In this document: piece by piece, positions 24,249-34,400 of the stretch
How the letters are laid out: each line of letters opens with the position of its first letter
Position numbering within the stretch: the first letter of the stretch is position 1
Assembly: GCA_965213735.1 (NCBI GenBank)
Contig: CBDCAB010000006.1
Location: 1,178,001 to 1,242,000 of the forward strand
From: CALDTK01 sp965213735
Lineage (GTDB): Bacteria > Bacteroidota > Bacteroidia > Chitinophagales > Saprospiraceae
Length of the DNA: 64,000 nucleotides
Reading direction: 5' to 3'
The notes under the pieces: model-generated
Database searches by the model: none
Seen by the model: the letters and a program-made list of their open reading frames with translations, nothing else
Told to the model about the DNA's origin: nothing
Translations under genes and position numbers: made by a program

Positions 24249-24695
24249 ATGATACGAGCTCCTCGCAAACTCTATCCCTACGCCATGTTGATGCTGGTAG
24301 GGCTAGTCACCATGGCGTTTTCTGTCACGCCAACCGTTGCACTCGACGATATCCGCATGTGCTCCTCAGTGGAAAATCAACTGAGTTGCCCAACGGATAA
24401 TCCTGTCTTCGATAAGGACGCACAAACCATCTTCGTCAGCGTCAATTCTGCCGATATGGTCGCTGGGCAAGAAATCCGCTTCACCTGGTACAAGATCGAC
24501 GACTCTGAGCTGTTTAGCTCCTACCTCGCGACGGATTACCAGACTGCCCTTGCCGCACCCACAGGTCAGCGAGGTGGTGTAGTTACCGCAAGTTTTCCTG
24601 CTTCATTGGAGATTACGCCTGGTAGCTACGAGGTGGTCATTCACCCACCAAACGATGGAAAACCTGTCATAAAGACCTTCAAAGTTCTCGACTAG
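24249..24695 (+). CDS. Small secreted protein, function unknown
   Basis: 148 residues from the ATG at 24249. A signal peptide or lone TM segment (YAMLMLVGLVTMAFSVTP) precedes a domain of about 110 residues with a Cys pair (MCSSVENQLSCP) and strand-rich sequence (TIFVSVNSADMVAGQEIRFTWYKID, GVVTASFPASLEITPGSYEVVIHPP, IKTFKVLD), which looks like an Ig-like or DUF-type beta sandwich. I do not recognise it further. The open frame reaches back to 24123, but the extra 42 residues are Pro/Arg/Lys-rich and not signal-like. A strong terminator follows 25 bp downstream, so it is probably monocistronic. Confidence 0.6.
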   Translation: MIRAPRKLYPYAMLMLVGLVTMAFSVTPTVALDDIRMCSSVENQLSCPTDNPVFDKDAQTIFVSVNSADMVAGQEIRFTWYKIDDSELFSSYLATDYQTALAAPTGQRGGVVTASFPASLEITPGSYEVVIHPPNDGKPVIKTFKVLD

Positions 24696-24711
24696 AGGTC
24701 CATCACACCAC

Positions 24712-24725
24712 GTTTTAGCGAAAGC
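24712..24725 (+). repeat. Intergenic copy of the recurrent word GTTTTAGCGAAAGC
   Basis: One of at least 13 copies of GTTTT(A/G/-)GCGAAAGC in the window, and the only intergenic one. The others are at 3019-3032(+), 6231-6243(+), 19753-19766(+), 20807-20820(-), 29064-29077(-), 29823-29836(-), 36565-36578(+), 39020-39033(+), 40340-40352(+), 56768-56780(+), 57784-57797(+) and 60972-60984(-). Here its last five bases form the start of the terminator stem at 24721. Confidence 0.8.
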
Positions 24726-24760
24726 CCTTCTGATGTCACCGTCAGAAGGGCTTTTAAGTT
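24721..24760 (+). terminator. Rho-independent terminator
   Basis: A perfect 13-bp stem, AAAGCCCTTCTGA (24721-24733) paired with 24742-24754, with an 8-base loop, followed by a TTTTAAGTTTT tail. It ends the transcript of the small secreted protein and insulates the beta-oxidation genes downstream. Confidence 0.9.
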
Positions 24761-24791
24761 TTGGCGACCGGAGGGAAGCTGGCTACATTCG
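24760..24791 (+). promoter_or_regulatory. Putative promoter of the beta-oxidation operon
   Basis: TTTG (24760-24763) as -33 element and TACATTCG (24784-24791), one mismatch from TAnnTTTG, are 20 bp apart, close to Bacteroidetes sigma-ABfr promoter spacing. It lies directly after a terminator and about 21 bp upstream of the ATG at 24813. Confidence 0.4.
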
Positions 24792-24812
24792 GCCACCTAA
24801 TAAAGCTTCTTG

Positions 24813-27209
24813 ATGAGTCGACATATTCGCAAATGCGCAGTTCTTGGATCTGGATTGATGGGCACCGGCATCGCCTGCCACTTCGCAAACGTTGGCCTGG
24901 AGGTGCTCCTCCTCGACATCGTGCCGCCAAATCTCGCCGATGCAGATAAAAACAACCGCAAAGCGCGGAACCGCTTCGCCGACGAAAATCTGAAGCAGGC
25001 GCTCAAGGCCAAACCTGCCCCCTTCTATAACAACGACTTCGCCAGCCGCATCACAACCGGCAATCTCGAAGACGACCTCGAGCAAATCAGCACCTGCGAC
25101 TGGATAATCGAGGTAGTAGTGGAGCGACTCGACATCAAACAAAGCCTGTTTGAAAAGGTGGATCAACACCGCAAGCAAGGCACTCTGGTGACTTCCAATA
25201 CCTCTGGCATTCCCATCTCACAAATGTCCGAGGGACGTTCTGAGGATTTTCAGCGGCACTTCTGCGGAACGCACTTCTTCAATCCGCCGCGCTACATGCG
25301 CCTGCTAGAAGTGATTCCAGGTCCGAAAACCAACCAGAGCGTCATCGACTTCTTTATGAACTTCGGCGATGTGGTGCTGGGCAAGCAAACGGTGCTGGCA
25401 AAAGATACTCCTGCCTTCATCGCCAATCGCATCGGCGTGTACGCTATGGCGAAAGTGTATAGCCTCACCGATGAACTCGACCTGCCAATTAGCATCGTCG
25501 ATAAACTCACCGGCCCTGCAATTGGAAGACCAAAAACCGGCACTTTTAGGCTCGGCGACCTAGTGGGCCACGATACTGCTACCAAAGTCATGCAAGGCAT
25601 TGTCGACAATGCGCCACACGACGAGCAGGCTCCGACATTCATGATTCCCAACTACCTGCAGTTTATGCTGGACGAAGGGTTCTATGGAAATAAATCAGGA
25701 CAAGGATTCTACAAAAAGACAGGAGAGCGCGACGCAAAAACGGGTCGATCTATCGTCGAAGAACTGAATCTTAAGACGAATCAATATCAGCCTACCTCCT
25801 CCATGAGGCTCGATAGCCTCGGCACCGCCAAGCAAATTGAATCATTGCCAAAGCGGGTAAAAGCTCTCTTTAACGCTGAGGATAAAGGTGGGCAACTTAT
25901 TCGCCGAAGTCTAGCTGGACTCTTCTCCTACGCAAGCCTGCGAATACCTGAAGTTTCGGATCAACTCTATAGCGTCGATGATGCTTTGCGAGCTGGATTT
26001 GCGTGGGAAATGGGCCCCTTTGAATATTGGGATGCGGTGGGCCTAGAGGAAGGTATAAATGCCCTAAAAGCAGAAGATCATCAGGTAGCTGATTGGGTGC
26101 TGGGCATGCAAAAGGCTGGACACAACAGCTTCTACAAACGTGAAAATGGCAAGCGACTCTACTACAATAGAGAAACCAAGCGCTACGAGCAAATCCCAGG
26201 CACCAGCGAGTTTATAATTCTCGACAATTTCCGAGCACAATCTCCGGTGCAACAAAATGCTGAAAGCACACTCCACGACATTGGCGATGGCGTGCTTTGC
26301 CTCGAATTTACGAGTAAGGCTAACTCTATAGGTGAAGGGGTGCTGCGCGGAATCAATGACGCTATTACGCTTGCTGAGGAAGGTGATTGGAAGGGCTTGG
26401 TGATCGGCAACAACGCCACCAACTTTACCGTGGGTGCCAACCTCATGATGGTGGGCATGCTGGCTTTCCAACAAGAATGGGATGAGCTGAGCCAGGCAGT
26501 CCGGTACTTTCAGGATACCACCATGCGCGCGCGCTACTCCGCTATTCCTGTAGTCGCTGCTACACAAGGTTACACGTTTGGCGGAGGCTGCGAGCTGATC
26601 ATGCACTGCGATGCTGCCGTCTGTGCCGCAGAAAGCTATATCGGACTGGTGGAGGTAGGCGTTGGCATCCTTCCAGGTGGTGCAGGCACTAAGGAGTTTG
26701 CGCTGCGGGCGAGTGATGAGTACTTCGAGGGCGATGTGATGATCCCTACCCTGCTCGAGAAGTTCAAAACCATTGCACTCGCTTCGGTTGCTACCTCAGC
26801 TCCACAAGCTTACAAATACGGCTACCTCCTCGAGCGCAAAGATGAAGTGGTGTACAATGTGCAGCGCAACATCGGTGGCGCCAAGGCAAAAGTGCTTGAA
26901 ATGAGCCAAGGCTATATCCAACCTATCGAGCGCACCGACATCACCGTCCTTGGGCGAGGAGGTCTGGCGGCACTTTATGCAGCTGCCAACGAACTCAAAT
27001 TGGGCGGCTACGCCAGCGAACACGATGTCAAGATTGCCCACCAAGTGGCGCGGGTACTTTGTGGCGGCGACCTCACCGGCACCCAGCAAGTGAGCGAACG
27101 CTACCTCATCGATCTCGAGCGTGAAGCGTTCTTAAGCTTGTGCGGAGAGCAAAAAACCCTCGAGCGCATTCAGCATATGCTGGAGACCAACAAGCCTCTG
27201 CGCAACTAA
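24813..27209 (+). CDS. 3-hydroxyacyl-CoA dehydrogenase / enoyl-CoA hydratase fusion (FadN type)
   Basis: A 798-residue bifunctional beta-oxidation enzyme. The N-terminal NAD-binding domain begins with VLGSGLMGTGIACHFANVGLEVLLLDI. The substrate domain contains CGTHFFNPPRYMRLLEVIPGPKT and ANRIGVYAM, followed by DLVGHDTA and a second 3HCDH repeat (about residues 370-440). The C-terminal third (about 500-700) is a crotonase: FTVGANLMMVG (oxyanion hole), ATQGYTFGGGCELIMHCDA and LVEVGVGILPGGAGTKE with the catalytic Glu. Domain order dehydrogenase-then-hydratase is that of FadN (Bacillus), opposite to FadB/FadJ. The ATG at 24813 is chosen over a TTG one codon earlier. It is coupled with the thiolase 27 bp downstream. 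Confidence 0.93.
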   Translation: MSRHIRKCAVLGSGLMGTGIACHFANVGLEVLLLDIVPPNLADADKNNRKARNRFADENLKQALKAKPAPFYNNDFASRITTGNLEDDLEQISTCDWIIEVVVERLDIKQSLFEKVDQHRKQGTLVTSNTSGIPISQMSEGRSEDFQRHFCGTHFFNPPRYMRLLEVIPGPKTNQSVIDFFMNFGDVVLGKQTVLAKDTPAFIANRIGVYAMAKVYSLTDELDLPISIVDKLTGPAIGRPKTGTFRLGDLVGHDTATKVMQGIVDNAPHDEQAPTFMIPNYLQFMLDEGFYGNKSGQGFYKKTGERDAKTGRSIVEELNLKTNQYQPTSSMRLDSLGTAKQIESLPKRVKALFNAEDKGGQLIRRSLAGLFSYASLRIPEVSDQLYSVDDALRAGFAWEMGPFEYWDAVGLEEGINALKAEDHQVADWVLGMQKAGHNSFYKRENGKRLYYNRETKRYEQIPGTSEFIILDNFRAQSPVQQNAESTLHDIGDGVLCLEFTSKANSIGEGVLRGINDAITLAEEGDWKGLVIGNNATNFTVGANLMMVGMLAFQQEWDELSQAVRYFQDTTMRARYSAIPVVAATQGYTFGGGCELIMHCDAAVCAAESYIGLVEVGVGILPGGAGTKEFALRASDEYFEGDVMIPTLLEKFKTIALASVATSAPQAYKYGYLLERKDEVVYNVQRNIGGAKAKVLEMSQGYIQPIERTDITVLGRGGLAALYAAANELKLGGYASEHDVKIAHQVARVLCGGDLTGTQQVSERYLIDLEREAFLSLCGEQKTLERIQHMLETNKPLRN

Positions 27210-27236
27210 ACTCCACCACCCAAGAATACTTAAGTC

Positions 27237-28409
27237 ATGGATGCATACATCGTCAAAGCCTACCGCAGTGCCGTGGGCAAAGCCAAAAGAGGTTCTTTTC
27301 GCAACTACCGCAGCGATGATCTGGCGGTGAAGGTGATTCAACATCTGGTGGCTCAAGTACCCGAACTAGATGTCGATCGCATCGATGATTGTATCGTCGG
27401 TTGTGCCAATCCCGAAGGGGAGCAAGGTCTTCAGATCGGTCGTCAAATTGCACTGCGAGCCGTGGGTAAGGAGGTGCCAGGAATGACGGTCAATCGCTAC
27501 TGCGCATCCGGACTCGAAACTATTTCTATTGCTGCCGCCAAAATTCAAGCGGGCATGGGCGAAATTTTCTTGGCTGGTGGCACGGAGTCTATGTCGATGA
27601 TTCCTATGACGGGCTACAAGCTTGCTCCCAGTTATCAAGTAGCTAAAGACACACCTGATTATGTGGTGTCAATGGGCATTACCGCAGAAGCTGTGGCCAA
27701 AAAGTATGACATCTCCCGCGAGGATGCCGATGCATTTGCTGTACGCTCCCACGAGCGCGCGGCCAAAGCAATTGACGCCGGGCTATTCCAACCAGAAATC
27801 GTCCCGGTAGAAGTCACCGAAGTCTTCGTCAAAGACAACAAGCGCACCGAGTCTTCCACCACAGTCTCTGTCGATGAAGGTGTACGCCCCGACACCAGTA
27901 TGGAAGGTCTAGCCAAACTGCGCCCCGCATTTAATGCAAAGGGTATCGTCACCGCTGGCAATAGCTCCCAAACTTCCGACGGAGCAGCATTTGTGCTGGT
28001 CGTGAGCGAGCGCGTCATGAAGGAATTGGACCTAGAGCCTATCGCCCGCCTCGCTGCCTGTTCAGTGGCAGGGGTAGAGCCACTTTACATGGGGATTGGA
28101 CCTTGTGCTGCCATTCCAAAAGCCCTTGCGCAGGCAGGCATTAAGCAATCAGATATTGATCTTATCGAGCTTAATGAAGCATTTGCGACTCAATCTTTGG
28201 CTGTAATTCGGCAGCTCGACCTCGACCCTGACATCATCAACGTCAATGGAGGTGCGATTGCTCTCGGCCATCCGCTGGGATGCACTGGTGCTAAGCTTTC
28301 TATCCAGCTCTTTAACGAAGGGCGCCGCCGCGGCAGCAAGTATGGCATGGTCACGGCCTGTGTGGGCGGGGGCCAAGGCATAGCAGGCGTATACGAACTG
28401 CTCAACTAG
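27237..28409 (+). CDS. fadA: Acetyl-CoA C-acyltransferase (thiolase)
   Basis: A 390-residue thiolase performing the last step of fatty-acid beta-oxidation: cleavage of 3-ketoacyl-CoA to acetyl-CoA. The nucleophilic Cys is C89 in MTVNRYCASGLETI. LAGGTESMSMIPM, the loop GNSSQTSDGAAFVLV, LIELNEAFATQSLAV, NVNGGAIALGHPLGCTGAK (catalytic His) and VTACVGGGQGIAGVYE (second active-site Cys) are all intact. The ATG is 27 bp after the FadN-type fusion gene, giving a compact two-gene operon. The acyl-CoA dehydrogenase and ligase are not in the window. The gene converges on the cohesin-like giant, 12 bp away, with no obvious terminator between. Confidence 0.95.
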   Translation: MDAYIVKAYRSAVGKAKRGSFRNYRSDDLAVKVIQHLVAQVPELDVDRIDDCIVGCANPEGEQGLQIGRQIALRAVGKEVPGMTVNRYCASGLETISIAAAKIQAGMGEIFLAGGTESMSMIPMTGYKLAPSYQVAKDTPDYVVSMGITAEAVAKKYDISREDADAFAVRSHERAAKAIDAGLFQPEIVPVEVTEVFVKDNKRTESSTTVSVDEGVRPDTSMEGLAKLRPAFNAKGIVTAGNSSQTSDGAAFVLVVSERVMKELDLEPIARLAACSVAGVEPLYMGIGPCAAIPKALAQAGIKQSDIDLIELNEAFATQSLAVIRQLDLDPDIINVNGGAIALGHPLGCTGAKLSIQLFNEGRRRGSKYGMVTACVGGGQGIAGVYELLN

Positions 28410-28421
28410 TTCGCCGCTCGC

Positions 28422-31400
28422 CTACCGCAGGATGGTGACGTGCCCTTTGTGAATCTCTACGTGCTGGAGGTCCATCTCCAGCACATAATAGTAGGTGCCT
28501 TGGGGAATTGGCTTGCCGTCCATGGTTTCGCCACCCCAATCATTGCTGTAAGGTTGGGCAGTGTAGAGTACATCGCCCCAGCGGTTGAAGATCACCAGCT
28601 TCGCATTGGGATAGTCAGCGGGTCGGTCGAATAGCGCATCGATTATAAAGACATCGTTGGCTCCATCCCCGTTAGGCGTAATGGCATTGGGGATAGCTAC
28701 CACATCACGTGGAGCTTCCTCCCGCAAAATGAGCAGCGTCGCTTCTTCGCAGAGATCGGGGCAATCATTGCTACACACCAGATAGGTAACTTCTGCACGC
28801 AAGGGCAGGCTGCTGATATCGCTGAGCATTAAGCTGCCGTCGCTGCGGAGGCTCGCGCTGGCCGGACCGTCAAGGATGCTAAAATTCACCTCACCCGACG
28901 CAAATTCATTGAGGGATACATCGAGGGTGGTGTCGGCAGTGTTAAGGCCCAGGAAGGCCGTCTCTCCCGCTGCTGTCAATGCTAATTCCGGAAGCGTAAT
29001 TTGTAGTGTATCTGTTGAATAGTCTGGGCAATTGCTCGTGCTGAGGGTATAGTAAATCTCGAAGCTTTCGCCAAAACCTGCTGCTAATGTCGTTGTCGGT
29101 GAAGTAGCGTCTGTAAATGTGGCTCCACCGCCCGCAGCACTCCAAACACCGGTGGCGTTGGCTACCGGAGTTGCACTTACACTCACTGTGGGTTCGCAAA
29201 CTTCAGGCAGGGCTTCAAGTGTAGCTCGTTCCAATTCTGGGGCAGCCGCAATCGCTACGGTGAGGCTGTCCGAACATCCTGTCAACTCATCTCGCACAGT
29301 CAGTGCATATAGACCAGCCGTAGCGTTGGTGTTCAGACTAGAAGTACTGCCGAGTATTTCTCCCTCGATTGCACGCCACGTAAAGCTATAGTCCCCGCTT
29401 CCTGGCGTAAAATCCGCAGTCAATGCCGTCGCTGTCTCATCACAGATCAGCGACAAAGGAGCGTTTGCTGCTACTGCAAAATCAAGGACCGGCCGCGTCA
29501 CCTCGACCTCAACCTCCTTGCTGCATCCGCTCGCGGTGTAGGTGATTTGTACCAGATAAGTACCCGCTTCGCTGACCGTAATTTGGTTGCTTGTGCCAAG
29601 GCTCGTGGCTGGGTTGGCAGCATTGTACCAGTCGAGCGACACATCGCCGCTGGGTGCAGTGTAGTACACTTCCAAACTCGTCGATCCTGCATCTCCGCAG
29701 GGCAGCACCAAATCACCACCTACCTGAGCGACAATATCATCTGCGGTGACTTTCACCACCTCCAGCGTATCCCTACCTGTACAGGCAGTAGCTGGGTCTG
29801 TAAAGGTGAGTACATAGCTTCCGCTTTCGCTAAAACCACCTGCCACCTGGTTGGGTAAGGCCACCGCGTGTCCATCTAGCGAGCGCCAAACAACCTCGAT
29901 ACTCGGATCGCTAGGTGCGCTGGCATTGCTACTCACCAGACTAGCGATGCAGGCCAGAATCAGATCGTCACCTGCATCTACTGTAAGCTGGGTTCGATTA
30001 TCAGCAAGCACGATGGCACTGCTGAGCGTATCTGCACAAGCACCATTTGCTGAGCTTACCACTGCTGTATAGTTTCCAGCCGACACAGCATAAAAACGTA
30101 GTGGAGCACCAGCATCTGGTTGCGGCTGCTGACCAATCCAACTCACCGCACCTCCTGCAGGAATGTAGCTGCCACTCAAATCGAGCAAAATCGAATCTCG
30201 ACCACAGATAAAGTCTGCCTCAGCGGCTACTGCTTGTACCTGAGGCGCAGGTTCGCTTACCACCTGGGTTTGGGTTAGGGTTGTACAGCCATTGGCTTGA
30301 TCAGTGATTAGCAAATCATACAAGCCATCGCTATTGGCCTGAAAGCTAGCAGTTCGTGCAAGTGTGTCACCAGAATTATCTATCCAGGCAAAAGCATAGC
30401 CAAGGCTATCGCTCGCGAAGGCAGCATCGAGGAGTATGGGAGCTTGCCCACAGCTGAAATTGCTTGTGGCGGGCAGCTGGCTGGGAGGCTGTTGCAGGTC
30501 TTCGGTCACCACCACCGTGCTTGCGCGCGAGCAACCTGTCGCAGTATTCTCTATTGTAAGCGTATAGGTGCCGCCAGCAGTGGCAACAGCCGCAAAATCT
30601 GTTTCTGTGCCTGCTTGCAATGCTCCTGAAGTGGTCGTCCATCTCCTGGTAAAGTCTACTCCTCCCGAACCTGTGCCTTGCAGCGTCACCATCGGATTGC
30701 GGCAGGTGATCACTTGTGCTGAACCTGCATTTGCATTGGGCAGGTCGTTGCTCGCCACCACATCAACAGAATCCACTGCCTCACAGCCCGTAGAGCGTTG
30801 GCTCACAGTAAGGAAGTAACGCCCCGGTTGAGTAGCCGTCACAGTTGCAGCCGTTGTCGGCCCCATCAATGCACCATTAGGTGTCGACCAGATAAGATCA
30901 TAATCCGCACCCGAAGTGGTGCCAGGACCACCTATAGTCACATTTGTGGTACTGCATGTAAGAGTCTCATCAGCTCCAGCGTCGGCAACAACACTTCCAC
31001 TAAGCTGAGTCACCCGCACCGAAGCCTGCGTTTCACAGCCGCTCGCAGCATCGAGCACCCGCAGCAAATAATCACCCACAGCCGAAACGCGTATGCCTGG
31101 AGTAGTCGTCGCAGACACGATCGTGCCATTGCTAGTACTCCAGTCGTAGGTGTAGCTACCGCTAGGGCTCACGCTGACTAAGACTTCAGCTTCCCCTCCG
31201 CCACAAGGGATTTGTTCTTGCGTCACTACCTGTACAGAGGGAACTGTCGGCTGGGTCACGACTAAATCTTGCTGCGCCTCACAGCCACTATCCGTACTAC
31301 GGATAGTAATTGTATAAATCCCTGCTGCACTTACACGCGCGGAAGCACTGCTCTGCCCAGAGGCTATGGTGCCTCCAGAGGTCGACCAACTATAGGTATA

Positions 31401-34400
31401 ATTTCCAGCTGGCTCGCCCTCAACACGCAGCGTTGCAAGCCCACCTCCACAAGGCAAGTCTTCTTGCGTCACTACCTGTACAGAGGGAACTGTCGGCTGA
31501 ATCACTACGAAATCTTGCTGCGCCTCACAGCCACTATCCGTACTGCGGACAGTGATTGTATAAGTTCCTGCTGCACTTACACGCGCGGTGGCACTGCTTT
31601 GTCCTGAGGCTATGGTGCCTCCAGAGCTAGACCAGCTATAGGTATAATTGCCTACTGGATCGGCCTCTACACTCAAGGTTGCGAGCCCGCCTCCACAAGG
31701 CAAATCTTCTTGTTGGACCACCTGCAAAGTCACGCTAGGTGCCTGTACTATTTCCACCACATCGACGTCGCTACATCCTGCAGGAGTAGTCACGGTCAAC
31801 TCTACTCTACCCTCGCCACTCACTGTCGGTCTGGCCGTTGTCGCACCACCAACAACAGTGGCCGCGGCATCAAGGCTCGTCCACATGTAGCTAACACCTG
31901 CACTACTAGCGCTCCCGTCGAGTTCGACTGTAGGTCCGGTATTGCAATCTATAGTCACATCAGGCCCTGCGTTTGCAGTCGGAAGATTGCCAGCACTCGG
32001 CACCTGGAGCGTCAGTGTTTCTGAGAGCGAAGCATCGTTGGCGTCTCTAACGGTGACATGGTAGGTGCCCGGCGAGAGACCAGTTTGCATGGCTCCTGTT
32101 GAAGTAGCATTGGCCGACCAGGTGTAGGTATAAGATCCGGAGCCGCCCGTGACTGCTAGGCTAATAGTGCCGTCTGTTGCGTCAGGACAGGCAGCGGGAG
32201 TAATAGTCGAACTGACGCTGATTCCTTGCTCGGCACACAATTCACCTCCAACTACAACAGCAACTCTATTCTTGCCGTTTTGGGTCACCCTGTTGACCAG
32301 TGGACGAGCCTCTTCCAGTATGGGTGAGCAGGAGGTATGGGAGCTAGCAGCTGTGTAGCAAAGATCAAATACGACAGTTCCATCTGTCAGCGACTGATCT
32401 GAGGCGCCATGGTTGTGACTCAATCCTAATCGCCCTGCTGCTAGCTCCGACAAATCAGTTACTGTCGCAGGGAGAGCCTGCGCATTCAACGAATTGAAGG
32501 TAAAGAGCGCCGGATTCCAAGCAAGACTTAGCTCCCAATTCTCAATTTCGGTGTAGTTCGTCACCACCACCGGCACACAGCCTACACCCGCACCAGTGAC
32601 AGTCGCTGTCCCTACATCAAAAGTAAAGCTGCGATTATCAGCGATACACAACGTTCCAGCAGTAGCATCTAGCCCTATACTATATCCTTGCTGATCAGCG
32701 GATTCGATAAAGACCGGTTCAGGTATAGCCGTTTGAATTAAATCAGTACACGAATTTGCAGGCCCGACAGCTTCGAAGCAGAGGGTGAATAAGGTGCTCC
32801 CATCGGCTAATGTCGTCCCCGAAAAGTCCCACCAGTTGAGCCCAAGTTGCCCAGCGGAAGGATTACTAAAAGTGTTGGCTTGTATGTTGGGCAGTGCGAA
32901 GTTCTCAAAGCGTACATAGCGCATGATCGCTGGATTCCAGCCAAACGACCAGCGGACTGTAGAGAGGTTGGTGAAGTCCTCTACCACCACATCTACACAA
33001 AACTCTTCTCCTCGCTCTACGGTAGCGCTACCAAACGTTGCACTCAGCGAAGATGTAGGCAAAATGGCCACTTCTCCTGGACGAGGATTGATGCCAATAT
33101 TCACCCCGCCTCGTATCGCAGTGCCATTGATTCCATCAGGAGTAATGACGCCGTTGACTCCAAAGCTTCCCACCACGCGAAAGCAAAGCTCGAACAGCTC
33201 ACGGCCATTGGCCATCGTCCAGGGAAAGGAAGTCCAGTCAACATTGAGCGTACCTGAGGCTACCTGAGATTGGTCAAAACTCCCAACGTTGAAATTAGGC
33301 GGCACTCCACTCGGCACATTCAGGCTCACAAATTCGAGGATGCCTGTATTCCAGGTGATATCGAAGTCGATTGCCGTCAGCGCCTGAAAGCCTTGTACAG
33401 TAAAGGGTATGCACACCACCTGGCCGGGAGCTGCCGTACGCGTTGCACCCCGGATGCCGAGGCCATTGCCGGAGCAGGAGAACACATCTACCTGTCCATC
33501 ACTCGAAGTTATGCCAAAGCTTGCTGAGTTTTGGCTGTTGTGCGCCTCTCCCTCAAAGGGGTTGTCGCCGAGAATAACATCAGTCGACTGACCGCAACTT
33601 CCCTCAATATTAAAGCACAACTGGAATAGGATTGCACTATCTGCCAGTGTTACAGGTCCAGGTGTTCCCGTAGAAGGATAAGTCACCACCAGTCTTCCTG
33701 GGCCGGGGCTGCTTATTGTACTTGCGTCAAAACCAGGCAAGCCAGGATTCAGACTGGTGACGGCAGCATAGCTAAGAACTGCAGGATCCCAGTTGAGCGC
33801 GAATTGAAAGTCAAGGATATCCGTAAAATGTGTAACCCGAACAGGCACACAAACTGAGCCTCCAGCCATGCCTGCACCATTACCGATAACCAGGTTGAGC
33901 GGAATGACGCCTACAGCTATAAAAGCATCTTCCTGAAATAAGCCAATGTTTCTGTTGCCGCTATTTTCACGGGTAACCACAGGTACAGGATGGGCTGCAG
34001 TGGCGACATCTGTTGCTGAACCATAAGGTCCAATCACGGTGAAGCACAGCCTGGCGATGCGTGTAAAATCCGGAAAGTTGGTGCCGTTGCCAGCAGCCGC
34101 GCCTGGTGATGTCCAACTAAAATTGATTCTTCCACTACCCGGAGCTACAAGGCTATAGCTCGAAGCATTCAGACCGGGCAGTGCCAAGTTGCTGGCTCCA
34201 TTGAAGGCCAATACTGTCGAATCAAACGCAATCTGGTAGTCGACCGTCAGCAGATCGGTGAAATCATCGACGATAATGTCGACACACACCACGTCACCGT
34301 TGTTGACCACCTGCTGCGGCGGAGTAAACTGAAACAGCGGCTGCGCACTCAATGATGCTGCGACTGCTAAGCTCAACACGACCACCACATACCTCATCAC

